Below are positions 16,165 to 24,554 of a stretch of 64,000 nucleotides of DNA, one piece after another. Location: contig NZ_PVEN01000017.1 in NCBI RefSeq assembly GCF_002973525.1, forward strand, positions 105,877 to 169,876, given 5' to 3'. The stretch is from Paraburkholderia sp. BL21I4N1. GTDB lineage: Bacteria > Pseudomonadota > Gammaproteobacteria > Burkholderiales > Burkholderiaceae. The notes under the pieces were generated by a model, which ran no database searches, was not told the origin of the DNA, and was given only the letters and a program-made list of their open reading frames with translations. Both the position numbers and the translations under genes were made by a program. How positions within the stretch are numbered: the first letter of the stretch is position 1; each line of letters begins with the position of its first letter.

Positions 16165-17655
16165 TTCCGTACCGTGCCGATCGTCCTGCCCGTCAACTAC
16201 GCTCGAAAGCGGCGCGGCGACGCTCTCCAGCGACTTGCGCTCGGCGTCCACGCCCCAGAACGCCGCAATCACCGCAGCCGCAAGCATCAGCCCCGAGCCG
16301 ACCAGATAGCCCGCGAACACCTCGCCGCGCTGATGCGTATCGATCAGGCGGCCGAAGAACGCCGGCCCCGCGATGCCGCCCAGCGCCGTGCCGAAGGCGT
16401 AAAACACGGCGATGGCCAACGCCCGGATCTCCAGCGGAAACGATTCGCTGACCGTCAGATAGGCCGAACTCGCCGCCGCCGACGCGAAGAAGAAAATCAC
16501 CATCCACGCGATCGTCTGCGTGACGACGGTGAGCAGGTGCTGCTCGAACAGATAGCCGCTGATCGTCAGCAGGATCGCGGACAGGCCGTAGGTCGCGGCA
16601 ATCATCTTGCGTCGTCCGATCACGTCAAACAGCCGGCCGAGCAGCAGCGGCCCGAGGAAGTTGCCTAGCGCGAAGGGCAGCAGATACCAGCCGATGTGGT
16701 CGCCCGGCACCTGATAGAAATCGGTCAGCACCAGCGCGTAGGTAAAGAAGATCGCGTTGTAGAAGAAGGCCTGCGCGGTCATCAACGAGAGGCCGACCAG
16801 CGCGCGCCGTCGGTGGACGTTGAAGAGGGTATGGAATACCTCGCGCAGCGGCGTGTGATCCCGCGCACGGAGCTTCAGACGCGTCAACTCGTGGTCGGCA
16901 AGCTCGTGCCCTTCGCGGCGAAAGCGTGTCTCGATGCCTTCGACGATCGAGCGCGCGTCGCGCTCGTCGCCGTGCGTCAGCAGCCAGCGCGGACTTTCGG
17001 GCACCCAGATGCGCATCGGCAAGATAGCCAGCGCCAGCACCGCGCCGATAAAGAAGCACGCGCGCCAACCCCAGTCGGCCGGCAGCAGATGCGGATCGAG
17101 CAGCACCAGCGAACCGGCCGCGCCGAGCCCCGCGCCTACCCAGAACGTGCCGTTGATGCCGAGATCGGTCCAGCCGCGCACGCGGGCCGGCGTGAATTCC
17201 TGGATCGTCGAATTGATCGCCGTGTATTCGCCGCCAATCCCGGCGCCGGTGAGAAAACGAAACAGCAGAAAACTGGCCAGATTCCACGACAGCGCAGTCG
17301 CGGCCGTGGCCGCCAGATACAGCGCCAACGTGATGAAAAACAACTTGCGCCGGCCGAGCCGGTCGGTCAGCCAGCCGAAGCCCAGCGCGCCGAGCACTGC
17401 GCCGGCGATATAGGCGCTGCCGGCCAGTCCCACGTCGGCGTTGGAAAAGTGCAACGACGGACTCGACTTCAACGCGCTCGCCACCGCGCCCGCCAGCGTG
17501 ACCTCCAATCCGTCGAGCAGCCACGTCACGCCTAGCGCGACGACGATCAGCGAGTGAAAACGTCCCCACGGCAAGCGGTCGAGCCGCGATGGCAAATCCG
17601 TCTCGACGACGGCGGCGGTTTTTTCGTGGACAGCGGCGGTAGGCGGCGCGCTCAT
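16162..17655 (-). CDS. MFS transporter of the sugar-porter/NiaP-like type
   Basis: A 497-residue 12-helix transporter. Sugar-porter signatures are present: TDRLGRRKLFF after helix 2, PESPRWLLTHG after helix 6, and GRLFDVIGRRKMI in the second half. The opening WGRFHSLIVVALGVTWLLDGLEVTLAG is typical of the NiaP/aromatic-acid group, so an organic or aromatic acid is a likely substrate; this is not proven. The start at 17655 has GAGGAG 11 bp upstream, better than the in-frame start 21 codons earlier. Confidence 0.88.
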   Translation of the reverse strand: MSAPPTAAVHEKTAAVVETDLPSRLDRLPWGRFHSLIVVALGVTWLLDGLEVTLAGAVASALKSSPSLHFSNADVGLAGSAYIAGAVLGALGFGWLTDRLGRRKLFFITLALYLAATAATALSWNLASFLLFRFLTGAGIGGEYTAINSTIQEFTPARVRGWTDLGINGTFWVGAGLGAAGSLVLLDPHLLPADWGWRACFFIGAVLALAILPMRIWVPESPRWLLTHGDERDARSIVEGIETRFRREGHELADHELTRLKLRARDHTPLREVFHTLFNVHRRRALVGLSLMTAQAFFYNAIFFTYALVLTDFYQVPGDHIGWYLLPFALGNFLGPLLLGRLFDVIGRRKMIAATYGLSAILLTISGYLFEQHLLTVVTQTIAWMVIFFFASAAASSAYLTVSESFPLEIRALAIAVFYAFGTALGGIAGPAFFGRLIDTHQRGEVFAGYLVGSGLMLAAAVIAAFWGVDAERKSLESVAAPLSSVVDGQDDRHGTE

Positions 17656-17844
17656 TGCTCGAAGTCTCCTCAAGTCCGAAAATTGGCGGCGTATCCTGTC
17701 GAATTCAGCAATATTCATTCCGTCGGGCGGCCCTTACGTGTGAATGCGAGCGGCCCACAAGCGTCAGTTGATGCTGGTTGGGCTTTCGTGTTACAAAGCC
17801 GCTCCCCTTTCTGTCCGCGCCAGCCGTGAGCGGCGATTCCTGCC

Positions 17845-19095
17845 ATGAACTATTGCGCGATTGACTTCGGTACTTCCAACTCGGCCGTGGCCGTTCCCGA
17901 CGGCGGCGTGCTCAGGCTCGCGCCGGTCGAGGGCGCCTATACGACGCTGCCCACCTCGGTGTTTTTCAACACCGACGAGAACACCCGCGAGTTCGGGCGG
18001 GCGGCGCTGGCCGCGTACATTGACGGTTTCGACGGCCGGCTGATGCGCTCGATGAAAAGCATTCTCGGCTCGCCGCTCGCCGAGAATTCGACCGATCTCG
18101 GCGACGGCTCCGCGATCAAGTACACGGACGTCATCGCGATTTTCGTCGACCATCTGAAGCGCTCGGCCGAAAAGACCACCGGCGCGCCGATCAGCCGCGC
18201 CGTGTTGGGCCGGCCGGTGTTTTTCGTCGACGACGATCCCCGTGCCGATCAGATGGCGCAGCAGCAGCTCGAAGCGGCCGCTCGGTCGGTCGGGTTGCGG
18301 GAGATCCACTTCCAGTATGAGCCGATCGCAGCCGCGTTCGACTACGAGTCGCATCTGACGGAAGAGGGGCTCGTGCTGGTGGCCGACATTGGCGGCGGTA
18401 CGTCGGACTTTTCGCTGGTACGCGTCGGCCCGCAGCGCATGACCCGCGTGGAGCGCAAAGACGACGTGCTGGCGCATCACGGTGTGCACGTCGCGGGCAC
18501 GGACTTCGACCGCCGCGTCGAACTGGTCACGATCCTGCGCGAGCTCGGCTATCAGGCGCTCGATCCGGAAGGCCGCGAGATCCCGAACCGGGTCTATTTC
18601 GATCTGGCGACCTGGCACCTGATCAACACCGTCTACGCGCCTAAACGCGTCAGCGAACTTTCGCTGATGCGGCACCTGTTCACCGAGGTCAAGCACCACG
18701 ACCGTTTGATGCGCGTGGTGGAACAGCGCTTCGGCCACGCGCTGGCGGCGCACGCGGAAGAAGCGAAGATCGGCGTGGCGGCGGGCGGCGAGACCGTGAT
18801 CGATCTGGATGAAGTGGAAGACGACCTGCGCCTCGCGTTCGACGAAGCGCAGTTGATCAAAGCGGGCCAGGACGAAACGCAGCGTATCGTGCAGGCGGCG
18901 CGCGACACGGTGCAGGCAGCCGGCGTTGCCACGCGCGATGTCAGCGCGATTTACTTCACCGGCGGTTCGACGGGTTTGGCGTTTCTATCGGGCGCATTGG
19001 CGGCGGCATTTCCCGACGCCAAACCGGTATTCGGCGATCGTCTCGCCAGTGTCGCGACAGGTCTCGGTATTCACGCGCGACGTCTCTTCGGATAA
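17845..19095 (+). CDS. Hsp70-family ATPase (YegD-like)
   Basis: A 416-residue actin-fold ATPase. The phosphate-1 motif is YCAIDFGTSNSAVAV, the phosphate-2 motif is LVADIGGGTSDFSLVRV, and the adenosine motif is IYFTGGSTGLAFL. At this length there is no classical DnaK substrate-binding domain and no DnaK-type EEVD tail, as in E. coli YegD. It may be a chaperone-like ATPase with an unknown client. The ATG follows a run of ordinary intergenic sequence with no strong ribosome site. A terminator lies downstream. Confidence 0.9.
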   Translation: MNYCAIDFGTSNSAVAVPDGGVLRLAPVEGAYTTLPTSVFFNTDENTREFGRAALAAYIDGFDGRLMRSMKSILGSPLAENSTDLGDGSAIKYTDVIAIFVDHLKRSAEKTTGAPISRAVLGRPVFFVDDDPRADQMAQQQLEAAARSVGLREIHFQYEPIAAAFDYESHLTEEGLVLVADIGGGTSDFSLVRVGPQRMTRVERKDDVLAHHGVHVAGTDFDRRVELVTILRELGYQALDPEGREIPNRVYFDLATWHLINTVYAPKRVSELSLMRHLFTEVKHHDRLMRVVEQRFGHALAAHAEEAKIGVAAGGETVIDLDEVEDDLRLAFDEAQLIKAGQDETQRIVQAARDTVQAAGVATRDVSAIYFTGGSTGLAFLSGALAAAFPDAKPVFGDRLASVATGLGIHARRLFG

Positions 19096-19152
19096 CCGGA
19101 TTAATCAATCGCATACCGCGAAGATAATCACCGCGAGTCGTTGCAATAGATA

Positions 19153-19183
19153 TAAAAAAACCCCGCCGAGGCGGGGTTTTTTT
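19153..19183. terminator. Bidirectional terminator between the Hsp70-like gene and the csp gene
   Basis: AAAAAAACCCCGCC and GGCGGGGTTTTTTT flank a GAG-containing loop. A-tract and T-tract on opposite sides make it functional on both strands for the two convergent genes. Confidence 0.9.
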
Positions 19184-19206
19184 GCATCCGGAAGGAAGCG
19201 TTTAGC

Positions 19207-19410
19207 TTAAGCCGGCTTGATGTTAGCCGCTTGCTTGCCCTTCGGGCCCGTCTTCACTTCAAACGTAACCTTTTGGTTTTCTTGCAGCGTCTTGAAGCCT
19301 TCCGTGCGGATTTCCGAGAAATGCGCGAACAGATCTTCGCCACCGCCGTCCGGCGTGATGAAGCCAAAGCCCTTTGCGTCATTGAACCACTTGACGGTAC
19401 CGGTTTCCAT
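19207..19410 (-). CDS. Cold-shock domain protein (CspA family)
   Basis: A 67-residue single cold-shock domain. Nucleic-acid-binding motifs RNP1 (KGFGFITP) and RNP2 (DLFAHFSEI) are intact, and it starts METGTVKWFNDAKGF. CspA proteins bind single-stranded RNA and melt structures. A far longer in-frame reading to 20019 is an artefact. The gene has its own promoter with a leader of about 140 nt, as is common for csp genes. Confidence 0.95.
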   Translation of the reverse strand: METGTVKWFNDAKGFGFITPDGGGEDLFAHFSEIRTEGFKTLQENQKVTFEVKTGPKGKQAANIKPA

Positions 19411-19557
19411 ATTACTTGTTCCTAAAGATGGTAAATAAGGCCGAAGCCCAGAAAGTGCATGAAAATCAAGGAAGGGGGTAATGGGACCAACCGGAGTACC
19501 GTTGATGGGCGAACTACGAAAGACCAATTCACTCGCCGCTTGAAATCCTGCCCCGAC

Positions 19558-19586
19558 TTTATACGGCCATTTTGAGAGAAGGTCAA
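19558..19586 (-). promoter_or_regulatory. Promoter of the csp gene, giving a leader of about 140 nt
   Basis: On the minus strand TTGACC (19586-19581), a 17-bp spacer and TATAAA (19563-19558) form a good sigma-70 promoter. Transcription would begin near 19551, leaving about 140 untranslated bases before the ATG at 19410. Long structured leaders are known for cold-shock mRNAs. Confidence 0.65.
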
Positions 19587-19702
19587 CACTCTCCTGGCAA
19601 CTTTCCACAAATTCGGGCAACGGGCGTAAAAGTTGCTTACAAAGCTTGCTGTTCGTCTTATTTTTTTGCCAGGGAGAACCCTTGGTTTGGCTGCAGCGCG
19701 AG

Positions 19703-19742
19703 GGTGCAACCGTTAAACTACGCGCCGCGCGTCGGTTGCACC
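19703..19742. promoter_or_regulatory. Perfect 10-bp inverted repeat upstream of the APC permease
   Basis: GGTGCAACCG at 19703-19712 is repeated inverted as CGGTTGCACC at 19733-19742. The arms are 30 bp apart start to start, about three helical turns, which would suit a DNA-bound dimer or a loop. A possible -10 box TAGAAT follows at 19747-19752. The function is inferred. Confidence 0.5.
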
Positions 19743-19826
19743 TGATTAGAATGGACCGTCGCCGCTTCGAGATGCCTGTCACCCGTCCCGCTCCAAGCGA
19801 CGTCACGTGGTGCCGGTATGGCTCGG

Positions 19827-19840
19827 ATGCAAATTTGCAT
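19827..19840. promoter_or_regulatory. Perfect 14-bp palindrome ahead of the APC permease
   Basis: ATGCAAATTTGCAT is a perfect palindrome ending 51 bp before the GTG start. It is AT-rich in a GC-rich genome, as operators often are. No adjacent regulator gene identifies the protein that binds it. Confidence 0.45.
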
Positions 19841-19891
19841 AGGTCCGGAGTCGGTGCTAAATCACCCACTCCGGCCGACACAGGAGAAGAC

Positions 19892-21487
19892 GTGAAAAGT
19901 TCTATACAACGGAACATCGGGCCGGTAGCGCTGCTGCTGACTGGCTTGGGTTCGATCATCGGATCGGGCTGGCTGTTCGGCGCGTGGAAGGCTGCAAAAA
20001 TTGCCGGCCCGGCTGCCATTTGTGCATGGGTGATCGGCGCGGTCGTGATTCTCGCGATTGCGTTGACCTACGCCGAACTCGGCGCGATGTTCCCGGAGTC
20101 CGGCGGCATGGTGCGCTACGCGCGCTACTCGCATGGCGCGCTGGTCGGTTTCATCAGCGCGTGGGCCAACTGGATCGCCATTGTCTCGGTGATTCCAATC
20201 GAGGCTGAAGCCTCCATTCAATATATGAGTACCTGGCCGTATCCATGGGCGCATGCGCTATTCGTGGATGGGTCACTAACTCATAACGGGTTATTCCTGT
20301 CCGCGGCGCTCGTGATCATTTACTTCATGCTGAATTACTGGGGCGTGAAACTGTTCGCGCGTGCCAATTCGGCGATCACGATCTTCAAGTTCCTGATTCC
20401 CGGTGCGACGATTCTCGGTTTGATGTTCACGGGCTTCCATCGTGAAAACTTCGGCGAAGCAAGCAGCTTTGCGCCGTATGGCTGGTCGGCGGTACTAACC
20501 GCCGTGTCGACGAGCGGTATCGTGTTCGCGTTCAACGGTTTCCAGAGCCCGATCAATCTCGCGGGTGAAGCGCGCAATCCTACCAAGAGCGTGCCGTTCG
20601 CGGTGATCGGTTCGATCCTGCTCGCGCTGGTGATCTACGTGCTGCTGCAGGTCGCGTACATCGGCGCGGTGAATCCGGCCGACGTGATGAAGGGCTGGAG
20701 CCACTTCAACTTCGCTTCGCCGTTCGCGGAACTGGCGATCGCGCTGAACCTGAACTGGCTGGCGATCCTCCTGTATGTCGACGCGTTTGTCAGCCCGAGC
20801 GGCACCGGCACGACTTACATGGCGACCACCAGCCGCATGATCTACGCGATGGAACGCAACAACACGATGCCGAAGATGTTCGGCAACGTCCACCCGTTCT
20901 ACGGCGTGCCGCGTCAGGCGATGTGGTTCAACCTGCTGGTCTCGTTCATCTTCATGTTCTTCTTCCGCGGCTGGAGCTCGCTGGCGGCGGTGATTTCGGT
21001 GGCGACCGTGATCTCGTACCTGACTGGCCCGATCAGCCTGATGGCGCTGCGCCGTGCGGCGACGGATCTGGAGCGTCCGCTGCATATCGTCGGCATGAAG
21101 GTGATCGCACCCTTCGCGTTCGTTTGCGCGTCGCTGATCCTGTATTGGGCAAAGTGGCCGCTGACCGGCGAAATCATTCTGCTGATGGTCGTCGCGCTGC
21201 CGGTCTACTTCTACTTCCAGGCGAAGTCGGGCTTCGGCGGCTGGGGCCGTGACCTGAAGGCGGCATGGTGGCTGGTGGCTTACCTGCCGGTGATGGCGAT
21301 CCTGTCGCTGATCGGCAGCAAGGAGTTCGGCGGTCGCGGCGTCTTGCCGTACGGCTGGGACATGCTGGTCGTTATCGCGTTTTCGCTAGTGTTCTATTAC
21401 TGGGGCGTGCACAGCGGCTATCGTTCGGAATACTTGGACGAGCGCGATGAGCACGACGAAGTGCTCGAAGGCATGGGCGCGCATTAA
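19892..21487 (+). CDS. APC-superfamily amino acid permease
   Basis: A 531-residue inner-membrane transporter with about 12 helices. The N-terminal signature GPVALLLTGLGSIIGSGWLFGAWKAAKIAGPAA carries the Gly-rich unwound helix 1 of APC transporters. FAFNGFQSPINLAGEARNPTKSVP is the helix 6 region. It resembles aspartate:proton symporters, but the substrate is not certain. The start is GTG at 19892 with CAGGAGAAGAC upstream, the best ribosome site in the area; a longer in-frame reading covers only the csp upstream region. Confidence 0.88.
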   Translation: MKSSIQRNIGPVALLLTGLGSIIGSGWLFGAWKAAKIAGPAAICAWVIGAVVILAIALTYAELGAMFPESGGMVRYARYSHGALVGFISAWANWIAIVSVIPIEAEASIQYMSTWPYPWAHALFVDGSLTHNGLFLSAALVIIYFMLNYWGVKLFARANSAITIFKFLIPGATILGLMFTGFHRENFGEASSFAPYGWSAVLTAVSTSGIVFAFNGFQSPINLAGEARNPTKSVPFAVIGSILLALVIYVLLQVAYIGAVNPADVMKGWSHFNFASPFAELAIALNLNWLAILLYVDAFVSPSGTGTTYMATTSRMIYAMERNNTMPKMFGNVHPFYGVPRQAMWFNLLVSFIFMFFFRGWSSLAAVISVATVISYLTGPISLMALRRAATDLERPLHIVGMKVIAPFAFVCASLILYWAKWPLTGEIILLMVVALPVYFYFQAKSGFGGWGRDLKAAWWLVAYLPVMAILSLIGSKEFGGRGVLPYGWDMLVVIAFSLVFYYWGVHSGYRSEYLDERDEHDEVLEGMGAH

Positions 21488-21556
21488 GCCGTTGCGTTTA
21501 GCCTGAGCGCTGTTTGCCGGACGGTGGTGGGTTAGGTCCGGTACAGTACGATGCGT

Positions 21557-21597
21557 AAAAAAGCCCGCCTGAGGTGACTCAGGCGGGCTTTTGTTTT
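21557..21597 (+). terminator. Intrinsic terminator after the APC permease
   Basis: AAGCCCGCCTGAG pairs perfectly with CTCAGGCGGGCTT around a GTGA loop, followed by TTGTTTT. An A run on the other side may make it bidirectional. Confidence 0.92.
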
Positions 21598-21665
21598 GGC
21601 GCGATGGCTTGGCGCGGCGGGCTGGCGCAGGGCTATGTTGCGCCGCTGTCGTGCCCGCGATCGGA

Positions 21666-22451
21666 TCAGGCGTTGCCGAACACGTAATTCGTCATCGCAA
21701 GCGAACGCTGGTAGGTTCCGAGCGATTGAATCGCCAGCGAGTAGTCGTCGTCGGCCGCGCCCAGCGCCGCGAAGACGGGCAGCAGATGCTCGTCGGTCGG
21801 ATGCATCAGCACCGCGTGCGGCGCCTGGCGGCGATAGTCGAGCAGCGCGTCGATATCGTGCGCGGCCAGTTTGTCCTCGAACCAGTCGGTGAATTCGGCG
21901 ACGCGCGGATCGGCATCTTCCGGGCGCGCGGAGAAATCCGCCGCGCGCAGGTTGTGCGTAATCTGGCCGGAGCCGATCACCATCACGCCGTCGTCCTTCA
22001 GCGAGCGCAGCGCGCGGCCGACACGGAAGTGATGCGCCGCGTCCTGATGCGGCTGGATCGACAACTGCGCGACGGGCACGTCGGCGTCGGGGAACATCAG
22101 TAGCATTGGCACCCAGGCGCCGTGATCGAGCCCGTGCGGCTGGACGTCGGTCAGCACGCCCTGTTCGCCCAGCAGCGCGGCGGCGCGTCGCGCCACCTCG
22201 GGCGCGCCCGGCGCCGGGTACTGGATTTCGTACAACTGACGCGGAAAGCCGTAGAAATCGTGGATGGTTTCCGGCGCGGTGGACGTGCTCGCCACCGGCT
22301 GTGCCGTGCCCCAGTGGGCAGACAGCATCAGCACGGCTTGCGGACGCGGCAGCTGCGCGCTCAGTACGCCGAACTCGGCAGACGGCAGCGACGGGTCGAT
22401 CGGCAGCGTGGGCGCGCCGTGGGACAGGAAAAGCGAAGGCAAGCGGTTCAT
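21666..22451 (-). CDS. DODA-type extradiol aromatic ring-opening dioxygenase (YgiD/LigB-like)
   Basis: A 261-residue class III extradiol dioxygenase. It starts MNRLPSLFLSHGAPTLPID and contains LMLSAHWGTAQPVAS, the YGFP segment, GLDHGAWVPMLLMFPDADVPV and GSGQITHNLR. The His residues in SHGAP, SAHW and LDHGAW are the expected metal-binding and catalytic positions. YgiD-type enzymes act on catechols such as DOPA; the native substrate here is unknown. ATG 22451 begins the domain; the longer reading upstream is non-conserved. Confidence 0.9.
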   Translation of the reverse strand: MNRLPSLFLSHGAPTLPIDPSLPSAEFGVLSAQLPRPQAVLMLSAHWGTAQPVASTSTAPETIHDFYGFPRQLYEIQYPAPGAPEVARRAAALLGEQGVLTDVQPHGLDHGAWVPMLLMFPDADVPVAQLSIQPHQDAAHHFRVGRALRSLKDDGVMVIGSGQITHNLRAADFSARPEDADPRVAEFTDWFEDKLAAHDIDALLDYRRQAPHAVLMHPTDEHLLPVFAALGAADDDYSLAIQSLGTYQRSLAMTNYVFGNA

Positions 22452-22584
22452 GTCAGCAACGCAGCCTGGAGGGCAGGGCGTGAAAGTTGGGTTGCTATCA
22501 ATATAGGTTCGCACCGCGGTTTGATAAACGGGCGAAAATGGAATTGATTGTGTCGCTGACGTTGTTAATGGCGGGCGTTTGACG

Positions 22585-23184
22585 TCAGTCCTGCGCGTCC
22601 CGCAACCCATGCCACACGGGTGACATAGCGGGACCGAGCGCAAACAGATCCAGCACGCGCGACACCGTGTGATCGACCATTTCGTCAATAGACGCGGGCT
22701 GGTTGTAGAACGCCGGCAGCGGCGGGAAGATCACGCCGCCCATCTCCGTGACCGCGGTCATGTTGCGCAGATGCGCGAGATTGAACGGCGTTTCGCGCAC
22801 CAGCAGCACGAGCCGGCGGCGTTCCTTCAGGGTGACGTCGGCGGCGCGGGTGATCAGGTTGTCGGAGAAACCGTGCGCGACGCTCGCGAGCGTCTTCATC
22901 GAGCACGGCGCGACGACCATGCCGTCGGTCGCGAACGAGCCGGACGCGATACTCGCGCCGACGTCGCGCACCGAATGGACGACATCCGCGAGCGGATGCA
23001 CGTCTTCTTTGCTCAGCTGGAGTTCGTGCTGGATATTGAGCCAACCCGCGCTCGAAATCAGCAGATGGCTCTCGACGCCGCCCAGCCGGCGCAACGTCTC
23101 GAGCAACCGGATGCCGTAAATGGCGCCGGTTGCGCCGGTGATCGCGACGATCAGCCGGCGGGGCGCCGCAGCGCGTGTTTCCAT
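22585..23184 (-). CDS. ubiX: Flavin prenyltransferase UbiX
   Basis: A 199-residue enzyme that prenylates FMN to make the cofactor of UbiD-type decarboxylases. It has the Rossmann start RLIVAITGATGAIYGIRLLETL, the APCSMKTLASVAHG FMN-binding segment and the C-terminal RETPFNLAHLRNMTAVTEMGGVIFPPLPAFY signature. It is the last gene of the leftward hemA-prfA-prmC-grxD-ubiX group. No ubiD is present in this window. Confidence 0.95.
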   Translation of the reverse strand: METRAAAPRRLIVAITGATGAIYGIRLLETLRRLGGVESHLLISSAGWLNIQHELQLSKEDVHPLADVVHSVRDVGASIASGSFATDGMVVAPCSMKTLASVAHGFSDNLITRAADVTLKERRRLVLLVRETPFNLAHLRNMTAVTEMGGVIFPPLPAFYNQPASIDEMVDHTVSRVLDLFALGPAMSPVWHGLRDAQD

Positions 23185-23245
23185 GGCTCGCGGCGCCTTA
23201 GATGAACGCGTGAGGTTCGTGAGCGAACGGTCGAACCGGGGCCGC

Positions 23246-23557
23246 TCAGGCCGCGGCGAACAGTTGCTGCAGTTCGCCTGATTCGTACATTTCCATCATG
23301 ATGTCCGAGCCGCCGACGAATTCGCCCTTCACGTAGAGCTGCGGAATGGTCGGCCAGTTCGAGAACTGCTTGATGCCCTGGCGGACTTCGTCGTCTTCGA
23401 GCACGTTGACGGTTTTGATTTCCGCGACGCCACACGCCTTCAGGATCTGGATGGCGCGGCCGGAAAAACCGCACATCGGGAACTGGGCGGTGCCCTTCAT
23501 GAAGAGGACGACGCCGTTTTCGTCGACGATTTGCTTGATGCGTTGTTGCGTATCCAT
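23246..23557 (-). CDS. grxD: Monothiol glutaredoxin (Grx4 type)
   Basis: A 103-residue monothiol glutaredoxin with the CGFS active site (MCGFSGRAIQIL) and the conserved LFMKGTAQFPMCGFS and WPTIPQLYVKGEFVGGSDIM segments. This class carries 2Fe-2S clusters for delivery to target proteins with BolA partners. It lies about 140 bp downstream of prmC on the same strand, a conserved order in Burkholderiales. Confidence 0.95.
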   Translation of the reverse strand: MDTQQRIKQIVDENGVVLFMKGTAQFPMCGFSGRAIQILKACGVAEIKTVNVLEDDEVRQGIKQFSNWPTIPQLYVKGEFVGGSDIMMEMYESGELQQLFAAA

Positions 23558-23695
23558 GACTGACCTTGCGGTTCCGTGATGTGTAGGGAATAGGCTGAAA
23601 TGATAGCGGATTTCGGTATAGCCGGCCGAGCACCGCTTCGACCTTTGGAGGACTTCGGTGTGAATGGTGTTTAGAGGGCGGGTCCGATGCCGGCT

Positions 23696-24544
23696 TCAGC
23701 CCGGCAACTGCCCGCCGCTGATTCGTTCGATGCCTGCCAGATCCCGCTCTGAGCGCACCTGCCTGAATCCTTGCGCCGTCAGCAGCGCGCGGACAGCTTC
23801 GGCTTGATCGTAGCCGTGCTCTATCCACAGAACGCCGTTGGCGGCAAGGTACGCGGGCGCGCCGGCGACGATCGCGCGGATCGCGCTGAGGCCGTCGGCT
23901 TCGTCGGTGAGTGCGCCGCGCGGCTCGAAGCGCAGATCGCCTTCCGCCAGATGCGGATCGCCGCTCGCGATATACGGTGGATTGCTGACGATCACGTCGA
24001 AGCGCAGGGCCGCCTCGAGCGCCGAGTACCAGTCGCTTTGGCTCAAAACCATGGCGCCGCCGGGGCGCTTTGCGTCCAGCAGACGCGTGGCGTTGCGCGT
24101 AGCGACAGCCAGCGCTTCAGCGGAACGATCGATCGCGTGGACTTGCGCGTCCGGCCGCGTCGATGCGATCGAGACCGCAATGGCGCCGGTGCCGGTGCCG
24201 AGATCGAGCACGCGCGGCCGCGACAGACCTTCCATGGCCGCCAACGCGGTCTCCACCAGCAATTCGGTTTCAGGCCGCGGAATCAGCACGTCCGGCGTGA
24301 CTTCGAAATCGCGGCCGAAAAATTCCCGTGTGCCGACCAGTTGCGCGACCGGCTCACCGGCCGCCCGCCGCGCTTCCAATACGCGATAACGTTCGACCGC
24401 AGCGCGCTCGAGCGTTTCATCGCTGCGCGTAATCAACTGCGTAGGCCGCCAGCCGAGCACGTGCGTGAGCAGAATCCGCGCTTCGAGCGGCGGCAGCGGC
24501 GACGCGCGCAATAGGGCGGCGGGCGTGACAGGCGTGGCGTTCAT
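23696..24544 (-). CDS. prmC: Peptide chain release factor N5-glutamine methyltransferase
   Basis: A 282-residue enzyme that methylates the Gln of the GGQ motif in release factors. It has the helical N-terminal domain (residues 1-90), SAM motif I at VLDLGTGTGAIAVSIA, and the catalytic VSNPPYIASGDPHL. It starts 10 bp after the prfA stop, so enzyme and substrate are encoded in one transcript. Confidence 0.95.
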   Translation of the reverse strand: MNATPVTPAALLRASPLPPLEARILLTHVLGWRPTQLITRSDETLERAAVERYRVLEARRAAGEPVAQLVGTREFFGRDFEVTPDVLIPRPETELLVETALAAMEGLSRPRVLDLGTGTGAIAVSIASTRPDAQVHAIDRSAEALAVATRNATRLLDAKRPGGAMVLSQSDWYSALEAALRFDVIVSNPPYIASGDPHLAEGDLRFEPRGALTDEADGLSAIRAIVAGAPAYLAANGVLWIEHGYDQAEAVRALLTAQGFRQVRSERDLAGIERISGGQLPG

Positions 24545-24554
24545 CGTTAGCGCT

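Noticed and set aside
23696..24544. prmC versus the other HemK-like methyltransferase at 7770 as the release-factor enzyme
   Set aside because: The gene adjacent to prfA has the canonical NPPY and length of PrmC; the 7770 protein has NPPW and a different N-terminal domain.
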